A stretch of 64,000 nt of DNA from Arthrobacter agilis (GTDB lineage Bacteria > Actinomycetota > Actinomycetes > Actinomycetales > Micrococcaceae), in NCBI RefSeq assembly GCF_002157505.1, contig NZ_NFSC01000026.1:124001-188000 (forward strand), read 5' to 3'. Positions 49,935 through 62,518 of this stretch are shown piece after piece. Within the stretch, counting starts at the first letter, position 1. The number at the start of each line of letters is the position of its first letter. A program made the position numbers and the translations under genes. The notes beneath the pieces were generated by a model. That model saw nothing but the letters and a program-made list of their open reading frames with translations. It was not told the DNA's origin and did not search any database.

Positions 49935-50807
49935 CTAGACCAGGAGGAGCGAGACCCCCAGGAACGTCAGCACAGCCAGCAGCACGACGACTCCACCGAG
50001 TCCGAGCCACTGCAGGCGGGCCTGACGGGCACCCCGGGGTGCGTAGGCGATGACGGCAGCACATGCGGCCCCTGCCAGCAGGCCGCCGAGGTGGGCCTGC
50101 CAGGCGATCCCCGGCACCACGAAGCCCAGAACGGCGTTGATGGCGATCAGGACGACGATCTGCCGCACGTCACCCCCGCGCTTGCGCTGGATGATGAAGA
50201 GCGCCCCGAACAACCCGAAGACGGCGCCGGAAGCGCCGACCACGTACTGGAGGGGTCCGCTCAGCAGCAGGACGCCGATGGATCCGCCGACCGCCGAGAT
50301 CAGGTACAGCGCGAGGAACCTCGCCCGGCCCATCGCCGGTTCGAGTACCTTCCCCAGGATGTAGAGGGCGTACATGTTGAACGCGATGTGCAGGAACGAG
50401 TTGGGTGCATGGAGGAAGGCCGCGGTGACCATACGCCACGGCTCGGCCGGAATGGCTCCGCCCACGCCGGCGGTGAACACCGGAGCGTAGGAGAAGGCAC
50501 GTGTGAGTCCCGGGACCACGAGCTGGAGCAGGAACACCACTACGCAGATCCCGATCAGGGTGGTGGTGACGATGGGGGTGCCCCCGCGTGCGACGCCGCC
50601 GAAGGCGTTCTTCCGGACCGGGGCGCGAGCGGCCTGCTCACGCACGCAGTCCACGCACTGGAATCCGACAGCGGCCGGCCGCTGGCAGTCCGCGCAGGCA
50701 GGGCGGCTGCACCGCTGGCACCTCACATAGCTGATGCGATCAGGGTGCCTCGGGCAGACGGGGGCCTGCTGGCTGCCGGCGTCGGGCGCGGGGGCACCGT
50801 AGGACAT
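49935..50807 (-). CDS. Rhomboid-family intramembrane serine protease with an N-terminal zinc-binding segment
   Basis: A 290-residue protein. The N-terminus has a Cys/His cluster (CPRHPDRISYVRCQRCSRPACADC, then CVDC; residues 18-54) like a B-box zinc finger. Six or seven membrane helices follow, with the rhomboid landmarks: WRMVTAAFLHA, the nucleophile Ser193 in GASGAVFG and His239 in AHLGG. It cleaves membrane proteins inside the bilayer; the substrates are unknown. It starts 4 nt after the ppiA stop, so the two form an operon. It takes the place of the PH-domain gene found here in mycobacteria. Confidence 0.93.
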   Translation of the reverse strand: MSYGAPAPDAGSQQAPVCPRHPDRISYVRCQRCSRPACADCQRPAAVGFQCVDCVREQAARAPVRKNAFGGVARGGTPIVTTTLIGICVVVFLLQLVVPGLTRAFSYAPVFTAGVGGAIPAEPWRMVTAAFLHAPNSFLHIAFNMYALYILGKVLEPAMGRARFLALYLISAVGGSIGVLLLSGPLQYVVGASGAVFGLFGALFIIQRKRGGDVRQIVVLIAINAVLGFVVPGIAWQAHLGGLLAGAACAAVIAYAPRGARQARLQWLGLGGVVVLLAVLTFLGVSLLLV

Positions 50808-50811
50808 TCGG

Positions 50812-51354
50812 TTAGAGCTGTTCCACGGTGATGCTCTCGATGACGACGTCATCGAGGGGCTTGTCCCTCATGTCCGTGGCGATCGCGTTCAGCTTGTCGA
50901 CGACCTTGCGCGACTCCTCGTCGGTGACGTCACCGAAGATGGTGTGCTTGCCCTGCAGCCAGGTCGTGGGCACCGACGTGATGAAGAACTGTGATCCGTT
51001 GGTGCCGCGTCCGCCCTGGGTCCCGGCGTTCGCCATGGCGAGCTTGTAGGGCTCGTTGAAGGTGAGGTCCGGGTTGATCTCGTCGTCGAACTTGTAGCCC
51101 GGCCCGCCGATGCCCTGCCCCAGCGGGTCTCCACCCTGGATCATGAAGTCCTTGATGATGCGGTGGAAGATCGTGCCGTTGTAGAGGGGAGCGTTGCTCT
51201 CCTCGCCGGTCTGCGGGTGGGTCCAGGCGATCTCGCCGGTTGCCAGACCCACGAAGTTCTTCACGGTCTTCGGCGCGTGGTTGCCGAAGAGGTTCACCTC
51301 GATATTGCCCTGGTTGGTGGAAATGGTCGCTTTAGCTGTTGGGATAGCAGTCAT
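50812..51354 (-). CDS. ppiA: Cyclophilin-type peptidyl-prolyl cis-trans isomerase PpiA
   Basis: A 180-residue single-domain cyclophilin without a signal peptide, so it is cytosolic. The active-site segments FHRIIKDFMIQGGDPLGQG, ANAGTQGGRGTNGSQFFIT and LQGKHTIFGDV are intact, including the catalytic Arg in FHRI. It speeds folding at proline bonds. Its position beside crgA/gyrA matches mycobacterial ppiA. A TATTGT -10-like box lies at 51386-51391 on the minus strand. GGAAG precedes the ATG at about 10 nt. Confidence 0.95.
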   Translation of the reverse strand: MTAIPTAKATISTNQGNIEVNLFGNHAPKTVKNFVGLATGEIAWTHPQTGEESNAPLYNGTIFHRIIKDFMIQGGDPLGQGIGGPGYKFDDEINPDLTFNEPYKLAMANAGTQGGRGTNGSQFFITSVPTTWLQGKHTIFGDVTDEESRKVVDKLNAIATDMRDKPLDDVVIESITVEQL

Positions 51355-51517
51355 TGGCCCATTCTTCCACGCAGCCCCTGACAATAAGCTGGAGGAGTGC
51401 CATTCCGCGGACAGTGAAACGGCCCGTTCGACGGGATTCCGCGGCGCGCACTGATAGCACCCCCTGCCCATGCAACGTAGGCTGATCAAAACGAGTAACC
51501 ACCCCCTGGAGGTTTTT

Positions 51518-52423
51518 GTGAAGAACAATGCACGCGTCACCCACGATCTCGAGGAGAGCGCCGCCATCGGAGCAGCATTCGTTGCTGGAGTAGCAGCAGC
51601 GCGGGCATGGGCATCTCCCCATGTCGATGCCGCTTACGGCTGGGCGAAGCCCCGGTGGGAAAAGGGCATCGAAACCGCCCGGCCGGCCCTGCAGGACACC
51701 GTCCGCCGGACGACCGAGGGCATCTCGGGCGGCATCGCCGTCGTCACCCCCCGGATCCAGTCCGGGATCGACAGTGTGGGCCCGCGCATCACGCAGGTCA
51801 TCGACGGGACGACCCCGAAGATCCAGGGCACCCTCGACAAGGCGACGCCGGCGCTGAACTCCGCCAAGGGCAAGGTCGTCGACGACTACCTGCCGGCCCT
51901 GTCCAACCGGCTCGGCGAGGCAGCTGATACGGCGGCCCGCTCGCTCGCGGCAGCCACCGTGCCCCCTCTGGTCGAGAAGGTCGTGACCAGGGCGACCGGT
52001 GACAAGAAGGCCGCCACGAACGCCCAGAAGCGCCTGGTCGCTGCGACGCTGCAGGCCTCGAAGGACCTCAAGAAGAGCCAGGCACGCAAGTCCGGCAAGG
52101 GGTGGCTGATCTTCGGCATCATCGCGTCAGCCGTCGTCGCCGGCGTCGCTGCATGGAAGGCCTCCAAGCCCGTGGAGGATCCCTGGAAGACTCCCGCCCC
52201 GGTGAACGCGACGCCTGCCCCCGTCTCGGCGGACAAGGCGCAGGAAGCCAAGGACGTCGTCGCCGAGATCAAGGAGGCGGCTGAGCGTTCGGCGACCTCC
52301 TCCGATGACGCGCCGGCGACCAGCGGGACCACGTCCGCAGGCACCGCCTCCCCGGTCGCAGGCGACACCACGGACGTCACCCTGAAGCGCACCGTCGGCC
52401 CCACGGACGAGCCGAAAGCCTGA
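51518..52423 (+). CDS. Membrane-anchored helical protein in the CwsA position
   Basis: A 301-residue protein that I do not recognise by sequence. The N-terminal 190 residues look like amphipathic helices with repeated short segments (TPRIQSGIDSVGPRITQVIDGTTPKIQGTLDKATPAL). A basic stretch (DLKKSQARKSGKG), one transmembrane helix (about 206-222) and a Pro/Ala/Thr-rich tail of about 75 residues follow. It is divergent from ppiA, exactly where mycobacteria encode the division protein CwsA, which also has one C-terminal membrane span. CwsA identity is inferred from position only. The GTG has CTGGAGG at 6 nt. Confidence 0.7.
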   Translation: MKNNARVTHDLEESAAIGAAFVAGVAAARAWASPHVDAAYGWAKPRWEKGIETARPALQDTVRRTTEGISGGIAVVTPRIQSGIDSVGPRITQVIDGTTPKIQGTLDKATPALNSAKGKVVDDYLPALSNRLGEAADTAARSLAAATVPPLVEKVVTRATGDKKAATNAQKRLVAATLQASKDLKKSQARKSGKGWLIFGIIASAVVAGVAAWKASKPVEDPWKTPAPVNATPAPVSADKAQEAKDVVAEIKEAAERSATSSDDAPATSGTTSAGTASPVAGDTTDVTLKRTVGPTDEPKA

Positions 52424-52438
52424 CCCTTCGTCAGCGGG

Positions 52439-52471
52439 AAGAAGCCCCCGGCACCTGCCGGGGGCTTCTTT
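52439..52471. terminator. Bidirectional terminator between the CwsA-position gene and the EamA gene
   Basis: A 15-bp GC-rich inverted repeat (52439-52453 and 52456-52470) with a 2-nt loop ends in CTTCTTT. It lies between convergent genes. Confidence 0.88.
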
Positions 52472-52504
52472 ATGCCCTAACCGTCATATGTTATACAAGG
52501 AATA

Positions 52505-53422
52505 TCAATCTCCGCCGAGTGCGGGAGGCATAGGAGCGGCCTGCTCCGCGAGGAGCCGCTGGCGTCCCGTCCGTCGCTGCTGACCGCGGACGACCACCGC
52601 GAGGCCGACGAGGATGAGGGCCAGCCCGCCATAGGTCCCGGCGGGCAGTTGCTCGCCGAGGAACACGGCCGCGAGGATTGCGGCACCGGGAATCTCCAGC
52701 AGGATGATCATCGACACGACCAGCGGGCTCATCACCGCGAGCAGGTGGTTGAACACCGAGTGGCCCATGATCTGTGCCAGAAGGGTCACGGCGAGGATGC
52801 CCGCCCAGGCCGCGGGAGTAAACCCGACGATCGGTTGGCCCGTGGCGGCACAGAGGGCTCCAAGGATTACTGCGCAGGTTCCGTAGCAGAGTGTCGTATA
52901 CGTCCCGGTGGACATCGTCCGCCGGGCCGCAGCTCCCGCCATCTGGTAAATGCCCGCCAGCGCCCCGCCGGCCAGGGCGAGCATGTCGCCGAGGAGCGCG
53001 TCCCGGGAGAGTGAGAGGTCGAATCCGGTGATGATGACGACTCCGAGAAAGGCGACGCCCAGACCGGCCACCACCGCACGCTGTGGCCGGGATCCCAGCA
53101 GGGCGTTGAACAACGCGATCCATGCCACCTGAAGGCAGACGAGGGCTGTAGCCGCCGCCACCGAGGTGAGCTTGAGAGCGGTGATGAAGCAGGCAAAATG
53201 TAACGCCAGGGCTCCAGCTGCAAGGGCGAGCCGCCGGTAGTCGGCTCCGTCCAGGGCCGCGAACTCGTTCCTCTTGGAGACGATAGCGGGGCCGCCCATG
53301 AGGACGGCTCCGAGCAGGTTCCGCCAGAACGCGATGGCGAGGACCGGGGCGGCTGTCGCTGCCATGATCGGCCCGGACGCCGAGACCCCGATCACGCCCA
53401 GGATCGAGAGGAAGATAGTCAC
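52505..53422 (-). CDS. EamA/DMT-family membrane transporter
   Basis: A 305-residue protein with ten predicted transmembrane helices in two EamA repeats (about 1-130 and 140-275), ending in a cytosolic basic tail. LGSRPQRAVVAGLGVAFLGVVIITG and EIPGAAILAAVFLGEQLPAGTYGGLALILVG are the typical repeat ends. It probably exports a small metabolite or amino acid, but the substrate cannot be read from the sequence. The GTG start has no Shine-Dalgarno; TAGGGT ends 6 nt upstream, so the mRNA is probably leaderless. It is a lateral insert between conserved division genes and tRNA-Ala. Confidence 0.88.
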   Translation of the reverse strand: MTIFLSILGVIGVSASGPIMAATAAPVLAIAFWRNLLGAVLMGGPAIVSKRNEFAALDGADYRRLALAAGALALHFACFITALKLTSVAAATALVCLQVAWIALFNALLGSRPQRAVVAGLGVAFLGVVIITGFDLSLSRDALLGDMLALAGGALAGIYQMAGAAARRTMSTGTYTTLCYGTCAVILGALCAATGQPIVGFTPAAWAGILAVTLLAQIMGHSVFNHLLAVMSPLVVSMIILLEIPGAAILAAVFLGEQLPAGTYGGLALILVGLAVVVRGQQRRTGRQRLLAEQAAPMPPALGGD

Positions 53423-53485
53423 CCGGCTACCCTATTCCACGCCGTCCGTGCCCCCGCGTGCCGGTTGGCTCGGGCCGGTTAAAAC

Positions 53486-53516
53486 AGGAAGTCCCGGCCG
53501 ATGACCGGGACTTCCT
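53486..53516 (-). terminator. Terminator after tRNA-Ala
   Basis: A 12-bp inverted repeat (53486-53497 and 53505-53516) with a 7-nt loop is followed on the minus strand by TGTTTTAA. It ends the tRNA-Ile/DLW-39/tRNA-Ala unit. Confidence 0.88.
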
Positions 53517-53521
53517 TTCGG

Positions 53522-53594
53522 TGGAGGCACGGGGACTCGAACCCCGAACCCCCTGCTTGCAAAGCAGGTGCGCTACCAATTGCGCCATGCCCCC
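53522..53594 (-). tRNA. tRNA-Ala (anticodon TGC)
   Basis: A 73-nt cloverleaf. The acceptor stem GGGGGCA/TGCCTCC contains the G3:U70 pair that identifies alanine tRNAs, the anticodon loop is TTTGCAA, and the T loop is TTCGAGT. CCA is not encoded. Confidence 0.96.
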
Positions 53595-53639
53595 GAAATG
53601 AGCCTCATCCAGTATACCTTCACCGGACGATGCTCCTTG

Positions 53640-53756
53640 CTAGGCTACGTCGTCCGTCGCATTGCTCCAGACGCTCTTGCTCTTCTCTGAATCCTGCCAC
53701 CGCTTGTAGACGAGGACACTTGCTGCAGCCGCTGCCGCAAAAAGCAACTTCTTCAC
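53640..53756 (-). CDS. DLW-39 family small protein
   Basis: A 38-residue protein (start VKKLLFAAAAAASVLVYKRW; end WSNATDDVA) matching the actinobacterial DLW-39 family, which is named for a length near 39 residues and a conserved acidic-Leu-Trp motif; here the motif reads Ser-Val-Trp. It has one N-terminal hydrophobic helix and a charged C-terminus. AGGAG lies 6 nt before the GTG. The place between tRNA-Ile and tRNA-Ala near gyrA is the usual one for this family. The function is unknown. Confidence 0.88.
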   Translation of the reverse strand: MKKLLFAAAAAASVLVYKRWQDSEKSKSVWSNATDDVA

Positions 53757-53793
53757 ACCAGTCTCCTAGCAGTTCCCTGCAGTAGTGGATCCG

Positions 53794-53867
53794 TGGGCGT
53801 ACCAGGACTTGAACCTGGGACCTCTTCGTTATCAGCGAAGCGCTCTAACCGCCTGAGCTATACGCCC
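53794..53867 (-). tRNA. tRNA-Ile (anticodon GAT)
   Basis: A 74-nt cloverleaf. The acceptor stem is GGGCGTA/TACGCCC with discriminator A, the anticodon loop CTGATAA holds GAT, and the T loop is TTCAAGT. CCA is not encoded. It follows the gyrA/DUF3566 unit, as in other actinobacteria. Confidence 0.96.
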
Positions 53868-53953
53868 CGATACCTCTTCGGGCCGAGATACGACTTTACA
53901 GTAGTGCCTCGGCATTCTTCAAATCGCCCTCGGGCGCCGAAGAGGCCGGTGTC

Positions 53954-54490
53954 CTAATCGTCGGTCAGCGTGACGCCGATTCCGCCGACCAGGGTGGAGG
54001 AGATGTTGTAGAGCACCGCCGCGAGCATGGCCAGGGCGGTCAGGAGCACCACGTTCACCACAGCGATGATCGTGGCGAAGGAGAGGACCTGGGGCAGCGA
54101 CGCGAACTGTCGAAGATCGAAGCCACCGTTTTCAGATCCGGCGATCTCCCGGAGGAGGTCGTTGACGCCGTCGAAGATCCCGGTGAGGTCCAGGACCGTC
54201 CAGATCACGAAGGACGCAACGACGGTGACGATGCCGAGCGCGACCGACAGGAGGAACGACATCTTGAGCACGGACCACGGATCGACCTTGCTGACGAGCA
54301 GGCGCGCCTTGCGGGCCTTCGCCTTCGGTGCCGGCTTGATCAGTCCCGGTCGCTGCGCAGGACGCGCGGTCTGCGCTCCCGGGCCCGTGGGTCGCTGCGC
54401 GGGACGTGCGGGGGCACTCACGCGCGGAGGCGTCCCGGGCGTCCGCAGTTGACCGCTGGACGCTCGCGGGTTGGTGTTGGCCGAGCTCAC
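53954..54490 (-). CDS. DUF3566 transmembrane protein coupled to gyrA
   Basis: A 178-residue protein. About 60 N-terminal residues are disordered and rich in Pro/Arg/Ala ([22 protein letters not shown] repeats). The DUF3566 domain follows with two transmembrane helices (about 80-100 and 138-165), the start [21 protein letters not shown] and the end [14 protein letters not shown]. The mycobacterial counterpart is Rv0007. The GTG start overlaps the gyrA stop (GTGA), so translation is coupled. The function is unknown; conserved synteny links it to cell growth. Confidence 0.93.
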   Translation of the reverse strand: MSSANTNPRASSGQLRTPGTPPRVSAPARPAQRPTGPGAQTARPAQRPGLIKPAPKAKARKARLLVSKVDPWSVLKMSFLLSVALGIVTVVASFVIWTVLDLTGIFDGVNDLLREIAGSENGGFDLRQFASLPQVLSFATIIAVVNVVLLTALAMLAAVLYNISSTLVGGIGVTLTDD

Positions 54491-57156
54491 TCGCTACCTC
54501 CATGTTCCGGCGACTCAGCGTCAGGCTCAGCCGTTTCCTCTGTCGACAACCGTACTTCATCGGCTGTGAACTCGGCAGGTGCGTCCTCCGGCGTGACCGT
54601 GTCGATGACGTCCACGTCCGGGCTGGCCTCGGAAGGATCATCGATCAGGCCCTCCTCGACGGCAACGCTCCGCTCGCTGTTGCGGGCCACGGCGATGATG
54701 CGGTCGGTCTTGTCCGGCTTGGCGAAGATGACACCCATGGTGTCGCGTCCCTTCGCCGGCACGCCGGCCACGGCCGAGCGGACGACCTTCCCGCCGCCCA
54801 TGACCACCAGGACCTCGTCCTCTTCCTGCACCACGAGGGCACCGACGAGGTCTCCGCGCTCCTCGGCCAGCTTGGCGACCTTGATGCCGAGGCCGCCGCG
54901 ACCCTGCACCCGGTACTCGTCGACCTTGGTCCGCTTCGCGAAACCACCCTCGGTGACGATGAAGACATAGGAGTCGTCGGTGACCACGCTGCCCGCCAGC
55001 AGTTCGTCGTCCTCGCGAAACTTCATGCCGGTCACCCCCGATGTCGCACGTCCCATCGGGCGCAGGGCGTCGTCGTCGGCCGTGAAGCGCAGCGACTGCC
55101 CCTTGCGCGAGACGAGCATGATGTCGTCATCGCTGGACACGAGCTGCGCGGAGACGAGCTCGTCGTTGTCCCGCAGGTTGATCGCGATCACGCCGGCGGT
55201 CCGGTTGGTGTCGTAGTCCTCGAGGCGCGTCTTCTTCACGAGCCCGCGCTTCGTGGCCAGGACCAGGTAGGGAGACTGCTGGTAGTCGCGCAGGTCGAGC
55301 ACCTGGGCGATCCTCTCATCGGGCTGGAAGGCCAGGAGGTTGGCGACGTGCTGTCCCTTGGCGTCACGGGCTGCCTCGACCAGTTCGTACGCCTTCGCCC
55401 GGTAGACCCGGCCCAGGTTCGTGAAGAACAGCAGCCAGTGGTGGGTGGTGGTGACGAAGAAGTGCTCGACGACGTCGTCCCCGCGCAGCTGCGCTCCCTT
55501 GATGCCCTTGCCGCCGCGTGCCTGCTGGCGGTAGTTGTCGCTGCGTGTGCGCTTGACGTACCCGCCGCGGGTGATGGTCACGACCATCTCCTCTTCGGGG
55601 ATCAGGTCCTCCATGCTCATGTCGCCGTCGTAGCCCATGAGGATCTCGGTCCGCCGGTCGTCGCCGAACTTGGCGACGATCTCCGCGAGCTCGGTGCTGA
55701 CGATGCCTCGCTGCACGTCCTCGGAAGCGAGGATCCGGTTGAACTCGGTGATCATCGATTCCAGCTCGGCGTGGCGGTCCTGGATCTTCTGCCGCTCGAG
55801 AGCCGCCAGGCGCCGCAGCTGCATGTTGAGGATCGCCGTGGCCTGCAGTTCGTCGATGGACAGCAGGCCCATCAGCCCGTCACGGGCCTGGTCGGTGGTG
55901 GAGGAGGCACGGATCAGGGCGATGACCTCGTCGAGCGCGTCGAGCGCCTTCAGCAGGCCCCGGAGGATGTGGGCCTCTTCCTCCGCCTTGCGCAGCCGGT
56001 ACCGCGTCCGGCGGACGATGACCTCGAGCTGGTGGGTCACCCAGTGCCGGATGAACGCGTCGAGGCTCAGCGTGCGGGGCACGTCGTCGACGATCGCGAG
56101 CATGTTCGCGCTGAAGTTGTCCTGCAGCTGCGTGTGCTTGTACAGGTTGTTGAGGACCACCTTCGCGACGGCGTCCCGCTTCAGCACGATCACCAGGCGC
56201 TGGCCGGTACGGCCGGAGGTCTCGTCCCGCAGGTCCGCGATCCCGCTGATCCTGCCGTCCTTGACCAGTTCGGCGATCTTGATGGCGAGGTTGTCCGGGT
56301 TCGCCTGGTACGGCAGCTCGGTGACGACGAGGCAGGTACGGTTCTGGATCTCCTCGACGTTGACGACGGCGCGCATCGTGATCGATCCGCGTCCCGTCCG
56401 GTAGGCGTCCTCGATGCCCTTGTGGCCGAGGATCTGCGCGCCGGTCGGGAAGTCGGGTCCCTTGATGCGGGCGATCAGTGCCTCGAGCAGTTCTTCCTTC
56501 GAGGCATCCGGGTTCTCGAGGTACCACTGGACGCCGTCGGCCACCTCGCGCAGGTTGTGTGGCGGGATGTTGGTGGCCATGCCGACGGCGATGCCGGAGG
56601 ATCCGTTGACGAGCAGGTTCGGGAAGCGCGACGGCAGGATCGTCGGCTCCTGGTTCTTGCCGTCGTAGTTGTCCTGGAAGTCGACGGTCTCCTCGTCGAT
56701 GTCCCGCACCATCTCCATGGCGAGCGGAGCCATCTTCGTCTCGGTGTACCGGGGGGCGGCCGCGCCGTCATTCCCGGGCGAACCGAAGTTCCCCTGGCCC
56801 AGGGCCAGCGGGTAGCGCATCGTCCAGTCCTGGATCAGGCGGACCAGGGCGTCGTAGATCGCGGAGTCGCCGTGCGGGTGGTACTGGCCCATGACCTCGC
56901 CGACCACGCGGGCACACTTGTTGAACGAGCGGTCCGGCCGGTAGCCGCCGTCGAACATGGCGTAGAGGACGCGGCGGTGCACGGGCTTGAGGCCGTCGCG
57001 CACATCGGGCAGCGCCCGGCCGACGATGACCGCCATCGCGTAGTCCAGGTAGGACCGCTGCATCTCCGTCTGCAGGTCCACCTGCTCGACGCGGTCCGTC
57101 AGGACCTCGCCCTCGATGGGCTCGTCGGGTCCGTTGCCGGTGATGTCGTCACTCAT
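54487..57156 (-). CDS. gyrA: DNA gyrase subunit A
   Basis: An 889-residue subunit that cuts and rejoins DNA to introduce negative supercoils. The winged-helix domain has the catalytic Tyr137 in APRYTETKM. The quinolone-resistance region reads [14 protein letters not shown] with Ser98 and Asp102, the drug-sensitive residues. The GyrA-box region lies in the C-terminal beta-pinwheel ([12 protein letters not shown]), and an acidic tail of about 60 residues follows. It is downstream of gyrB with a 176-bp gap that may hold its own promoter. Confidence 0.97.
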   Translation of the reverse strand: MSDDITGNGPDEPIEGEVLTDRVEQVDLQTEMQRSYLDYAMAVIVGRALPDVRDGLKPVHRRVLYAMFDGGYRPDRSFNKCARVVGEVMGQYHPHGDSAIYDALVRLIQDWTMRYPLALGQGNFGSPGNDGAAAPRYTETKMAPLAMEMVRDIDEETVDFQDNYDGKNQEPTILPSRFPNLLVNGSSGIAVGMATNIPPHNLREVADGVQWYLENPDASKEELLEALIARIKGPDFPTGAQILGHKGIEDAYRTGRGSITMRAVVNVEEIQNRTCLVVTELPYQANPDNLAIKIAELVKDGRISGIADLRDETSGRTGQRLVIVLKRDAVAKVVLNNLYKHTQLQDNFSANMLAIVDDVPRTLSLDAFIRHWVTHQLEVIVRRTRYRLRKAEEEAHILRGLLKALDALDEVIALIRASSTTDQARDGLMGLLSIDELQATAILNMQLRRLAALERQKIQDRHAELESMITEFNRILASEDVQRGIVSTELAEIVAKFGDDRRTEILMGYDGDMSMEDLIPEEEMVVTITRGGYVKRTRSDNYRQQARGGKGIKGAQLRGDDVVEHFFVTTTHHWLLFFTNLGRVYRAKAYELVEAARDAKGQHVANLLAFQPDERIAQVLDLRDYQQSPYLVLATKRGLVKKTRLEDYDTNRTAGVIAINLRDNDELVSAQLVSSDDDIMLVSRKGQSLRFTADDDALRPMGRATSGVTGMKFREDDELLAGSVVTDDSYVFIVTEGGFAKRTKVDEYRVQGRGGLGIKVAKLAEERGDLVGALVVQEEDEVLVVMGGGKVVRSAVAGVPAKGRDTMGVIFAKPDKTDRIIAVARNSERSVAVEEGLIDDPSEASPDVDVIDTVTPEDAPAEFTADEVRLSTEETAEPDAESPEHGGSE

Positions 57157-57332
57157 GAATCAGTTCCGTTCGTGAAAGGTTCTCAACCACAAAGAAGACG
57201 CGGTCGCGCGCCGGTGCCCGACCTCTTGTGTAGGCGCTCGATCGAACTTCTTCCCTTTCCCTCGCAAGCTCGGGCAGGGACCCTAAGTCCGCTCTTATTT
57301 CGTTGCGCCGGCAAGATGCCGGGTATCGGCAC

Positions 57333-60238
<2,906 letters not shown>

Positions 60239-60246
<8 letters not shown>

Positions 60247-61552
60247 CGACTTCTCCGGCATCGACTTCTCCGGCATCGACTTCTCCGACATCGTGGCGTC
60301 CGCCGGAGGCCTCCGGGACATCGCCGCCGCGCGCATCGGTCTGGCGGACATCTGCTCCTCCGGCACCTTCGATACCGCCCGGGACGACGCGGATCTGGCG
60401 GCCGAGGAGGGCTCCGGGGATGTCGTCCCCGACAGCGGCGGTGACCAGGACCTGCTCCGCGGGGGCGACGATCGCGGCGAGGCGCGTACGCCGTTGCGCG
60501 TCGAGTTCGGCGAAGACGTCGTCGAGGATCAGCACGGGATCCCCGGCCGGGGTGGAGTCCTCCTCGAGCAACAGGTAGTAGGAAGCGAGCCGGAGGGCCA
60601 GGGCCATGGACCAGGTCTCCCCGTGGGAGGCATACCCCTTCGCCGGCGCGGAACCGAGCAGGAGGGCGAGCTCGTCGCGGTGCGGCCCCACGAGGGAGAT
60701 GCCGCGCTCGAGTTCCTTCTTCCGGTGGCGCAGGAGGCTCGCGATGAACAGCTCCGTCAGTTCCGGAAGGGCGAGATCCTGCAGTCCCTCCCCGGAAGCA
60801 CCTGGCATGGTGTACCCGCCGTCGTCGTCGGTTCGAAGGTCCGGCGACGACGAGACGCTGGAGACGTAGGCGATATCCGCCGCCTTCGAGCCGTCCGTCA
60901 GTTCCTTGTATGCGCGCTGCACGTGGGGACGCAGCTGGTCGGTCAGGAGGAGGCGGGCCGAGAGCAGCCGTGCGCCGGCCTGGGCCAGGTGCTGGTCCCA
61001 CACATCGAGGGTCGAATCGTGTGCCGTCGAGAACCTTCCGGCTGCCCGTGCGGACTTCAGCAGTGCATTCCGCTGCTTGAGGACACGCTCGTAGTCGGCG
61101 CGCAGCGCCGACTGGTGCGGCAGGAGCGACACCATCACGTCGTCCAGATACCGACGCCGTCCCGACGGGTCGCCCTTGACCAGGGCAAGGTCCTCGGGTG
61201 CGAAGAGGACGGTCTTCAGGATGCCGGCGGCGTCCCTCGCCCGTACGGGATTCGACCTGTTGATCCGGGCACGGTTCGCTGCGTCGGCATTGATCTCGAC
61301 CTCGACGCTCGTACGCTGCGTTCCCCGGACGAACCTGCCCCGGATAATGGCGCGCTCCTCGCCGAACGCGATCAGCGGCTTGTCGGTGCTGACGCGGTGG
61401 GAGGACAAGGTCGCGAGGTACCCGATGGCCTCGACGATGTTCGTCTTCCCCACCCCGTTGGGCCCGACGAAGACCGTGATACCGGGCTCTATCGCGGTAT
61501 CGAGTTGCCCGTAGCTCCGGAACCCGGTGAGCGAGAGGTGCTCAACGTACAC
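60239..61552 (-). CDS. recF: RecF recombination mediator ATPase with a repeat-bearing C-terminus
   Basis: A 437-residue SMC-like ATPase that helps RecA load at single-strand gaps. It has Walker A GPNGVGKT (30-37), the signature region ISLVGPHRDELALLL and Walker B LILDDVFAELD. The RecF core ends near residue 390. The extra C-terminal tail of about 45 residues is Gly/Asp/Val-rich and ends in three GEVDA copies encoded by the 15-bp repeat. The GTG start has GGAGAAG some distance upstream. It is downstream of gnd (10-bp gap) and overlaps dciA by 8 nt. Confidence 0.95.
60242..60291 (-). repeat. 15-bp tandem repeat at the recF/dciA junction
   Basis: Three perfect copies (60242-60256, 60257-60271, 60272-60286) plus the start of a fourth. 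On the minus strand each unit reads GGAGAAGTCGATGCC, which contains a Shine-Dalgarno sequence, a 6-nt spacer and an ATG in the dciA frame. In the recF frame it encodes Gly-Glu-Val-Asp-Ala. Confidence 0.95.
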
Positions 61553-61562
61553 CGGTCACCAC

Positions 61563-62453
61563 TTACTTCTCCTGGGCGGGTTTCACTGCGTGACCGCCGA
61601 ACTGGTTGCGAAGGGCCGCCACCATCTTCATCGACGGAGAATCGTCCTGCCGCGAGGAGAAACGGGCGAACAGAGCCGCCGTGATTGCCGGGGCCGGCAC
61701 GGAATTGGCGATCGCTTCCTCGACGGTCCACCGGCCCTCGCCGGAATCCTCGACGTAGCCCGCGATCTTCGACAGTCCGGGGTCCTCCTGCAGCGCCTTC
61801 ACGACGAGGTCGAGCAGCCAGGAACGGACGACGGTTCCCTTCTGCCAGGCGGCGAAAGTTCCGTGGACGTCCTTGACGATGTCCTTGGCCTCGAGGAGTT
61901 CGTAGCCCTCGGCGTAGGACTGCATCAGTCCGTACTCGATGCCGTTGTGCACCATCTTGGCGTAGTGGCCCGCCCCCACGTCACCGACGTGCACGAAGCT
62001 CTCGGCGCGGTCGCCCTCCGGGCGCAGTGCGTCGAAGACCGGCATCGCGAGGTCGACGTCCTCGGACCTGCCACCGGCCATCAGCCCGTAGCCGTTCTCG
62101 AGTCCCCAGACTCCGCCGGAGACGCCGCAGTCGAGGAATCGAATGCCCTTCTGCGCCAGCAGGGTGGCATGGATCTGGTCGTCGGTGAACTTGGAGTTGC
62201 CTCCGTCGATCACCAGGTCGCCTTCAGCGAGGACTTCCGAGAGGTCCTTCACGACGGCGTCGGTGACCTGACCCGCGGGCACCATCACCCAGACGATGCG
62301 TGGAGCCGGAAGCGCGGCGACCAGTTCGTCGAGGCTCGACACATCGGTGCGCTCGGGGTTGCGATCGAAACCGGTGACCTCGATGCCGTTCTGGCGGAGT
62401 CGCTCCCTCATGTTGAATCCCATTTTTCCGAGTCCAATGAGGCCGATATGCAT
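61563..62453 (-). CDS. gnd: 6-phosphogluconate dehydrogenase, decarboxylating (short form)
   Basis: A 296-residue enzyme that oxidises 6-phosphogluconate to ribulose 5-phosphate. It has the N-terminal Rossmann motif IGLIGLGKMGFNM, DGGNSKFTDD, GVSGGVWGLENGYGLMAGG and the catalytic GHYAKMVHNGIEYG with Lys and Asn. The length of about 300 residues and the FDRNPE acidic residue after strand 2 indicate the short, tetrameric subgroup, which often prefers NAD. The gene lies between dnaN and recF, as in many actinobacteria, so metabolism and replication genes share an operon here. Confidence 0.95.
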   Translation of the reverse strand: MHIGLIGLGKMGFNMRERLRQNGIEVTGFDRNPERTDVSSLDELVAALPAPRIVWVMVPAGQVTDAVVKDLSEVLAEGDLVIDGGNSKFTDDQIHATLLAQKGIRFLDCGVSGGVWGLENGYGLMAGGRSEDVDLAMPVFDALRPEGDRAESFVHVGDVGAGHYAKMVHNGIEYGLMQSYAEGYELLEAKDIVKDVHGTFAAWQKGTVVRSWLLDLVVKALQEDPGLSKIAGYVEDSGEGRWTVEEAIANSVPAPAITAALFARFSSRQDDSPSMKMVAALRNQFGGHAVKPAQEK

Positions 62454-62518
62454 GAGCTTCTCTTTCTGACGATGGATCCGGCCGGCGGTCCGGCCAGCCG
62501 GGTGTACCTGCCGCGGGG

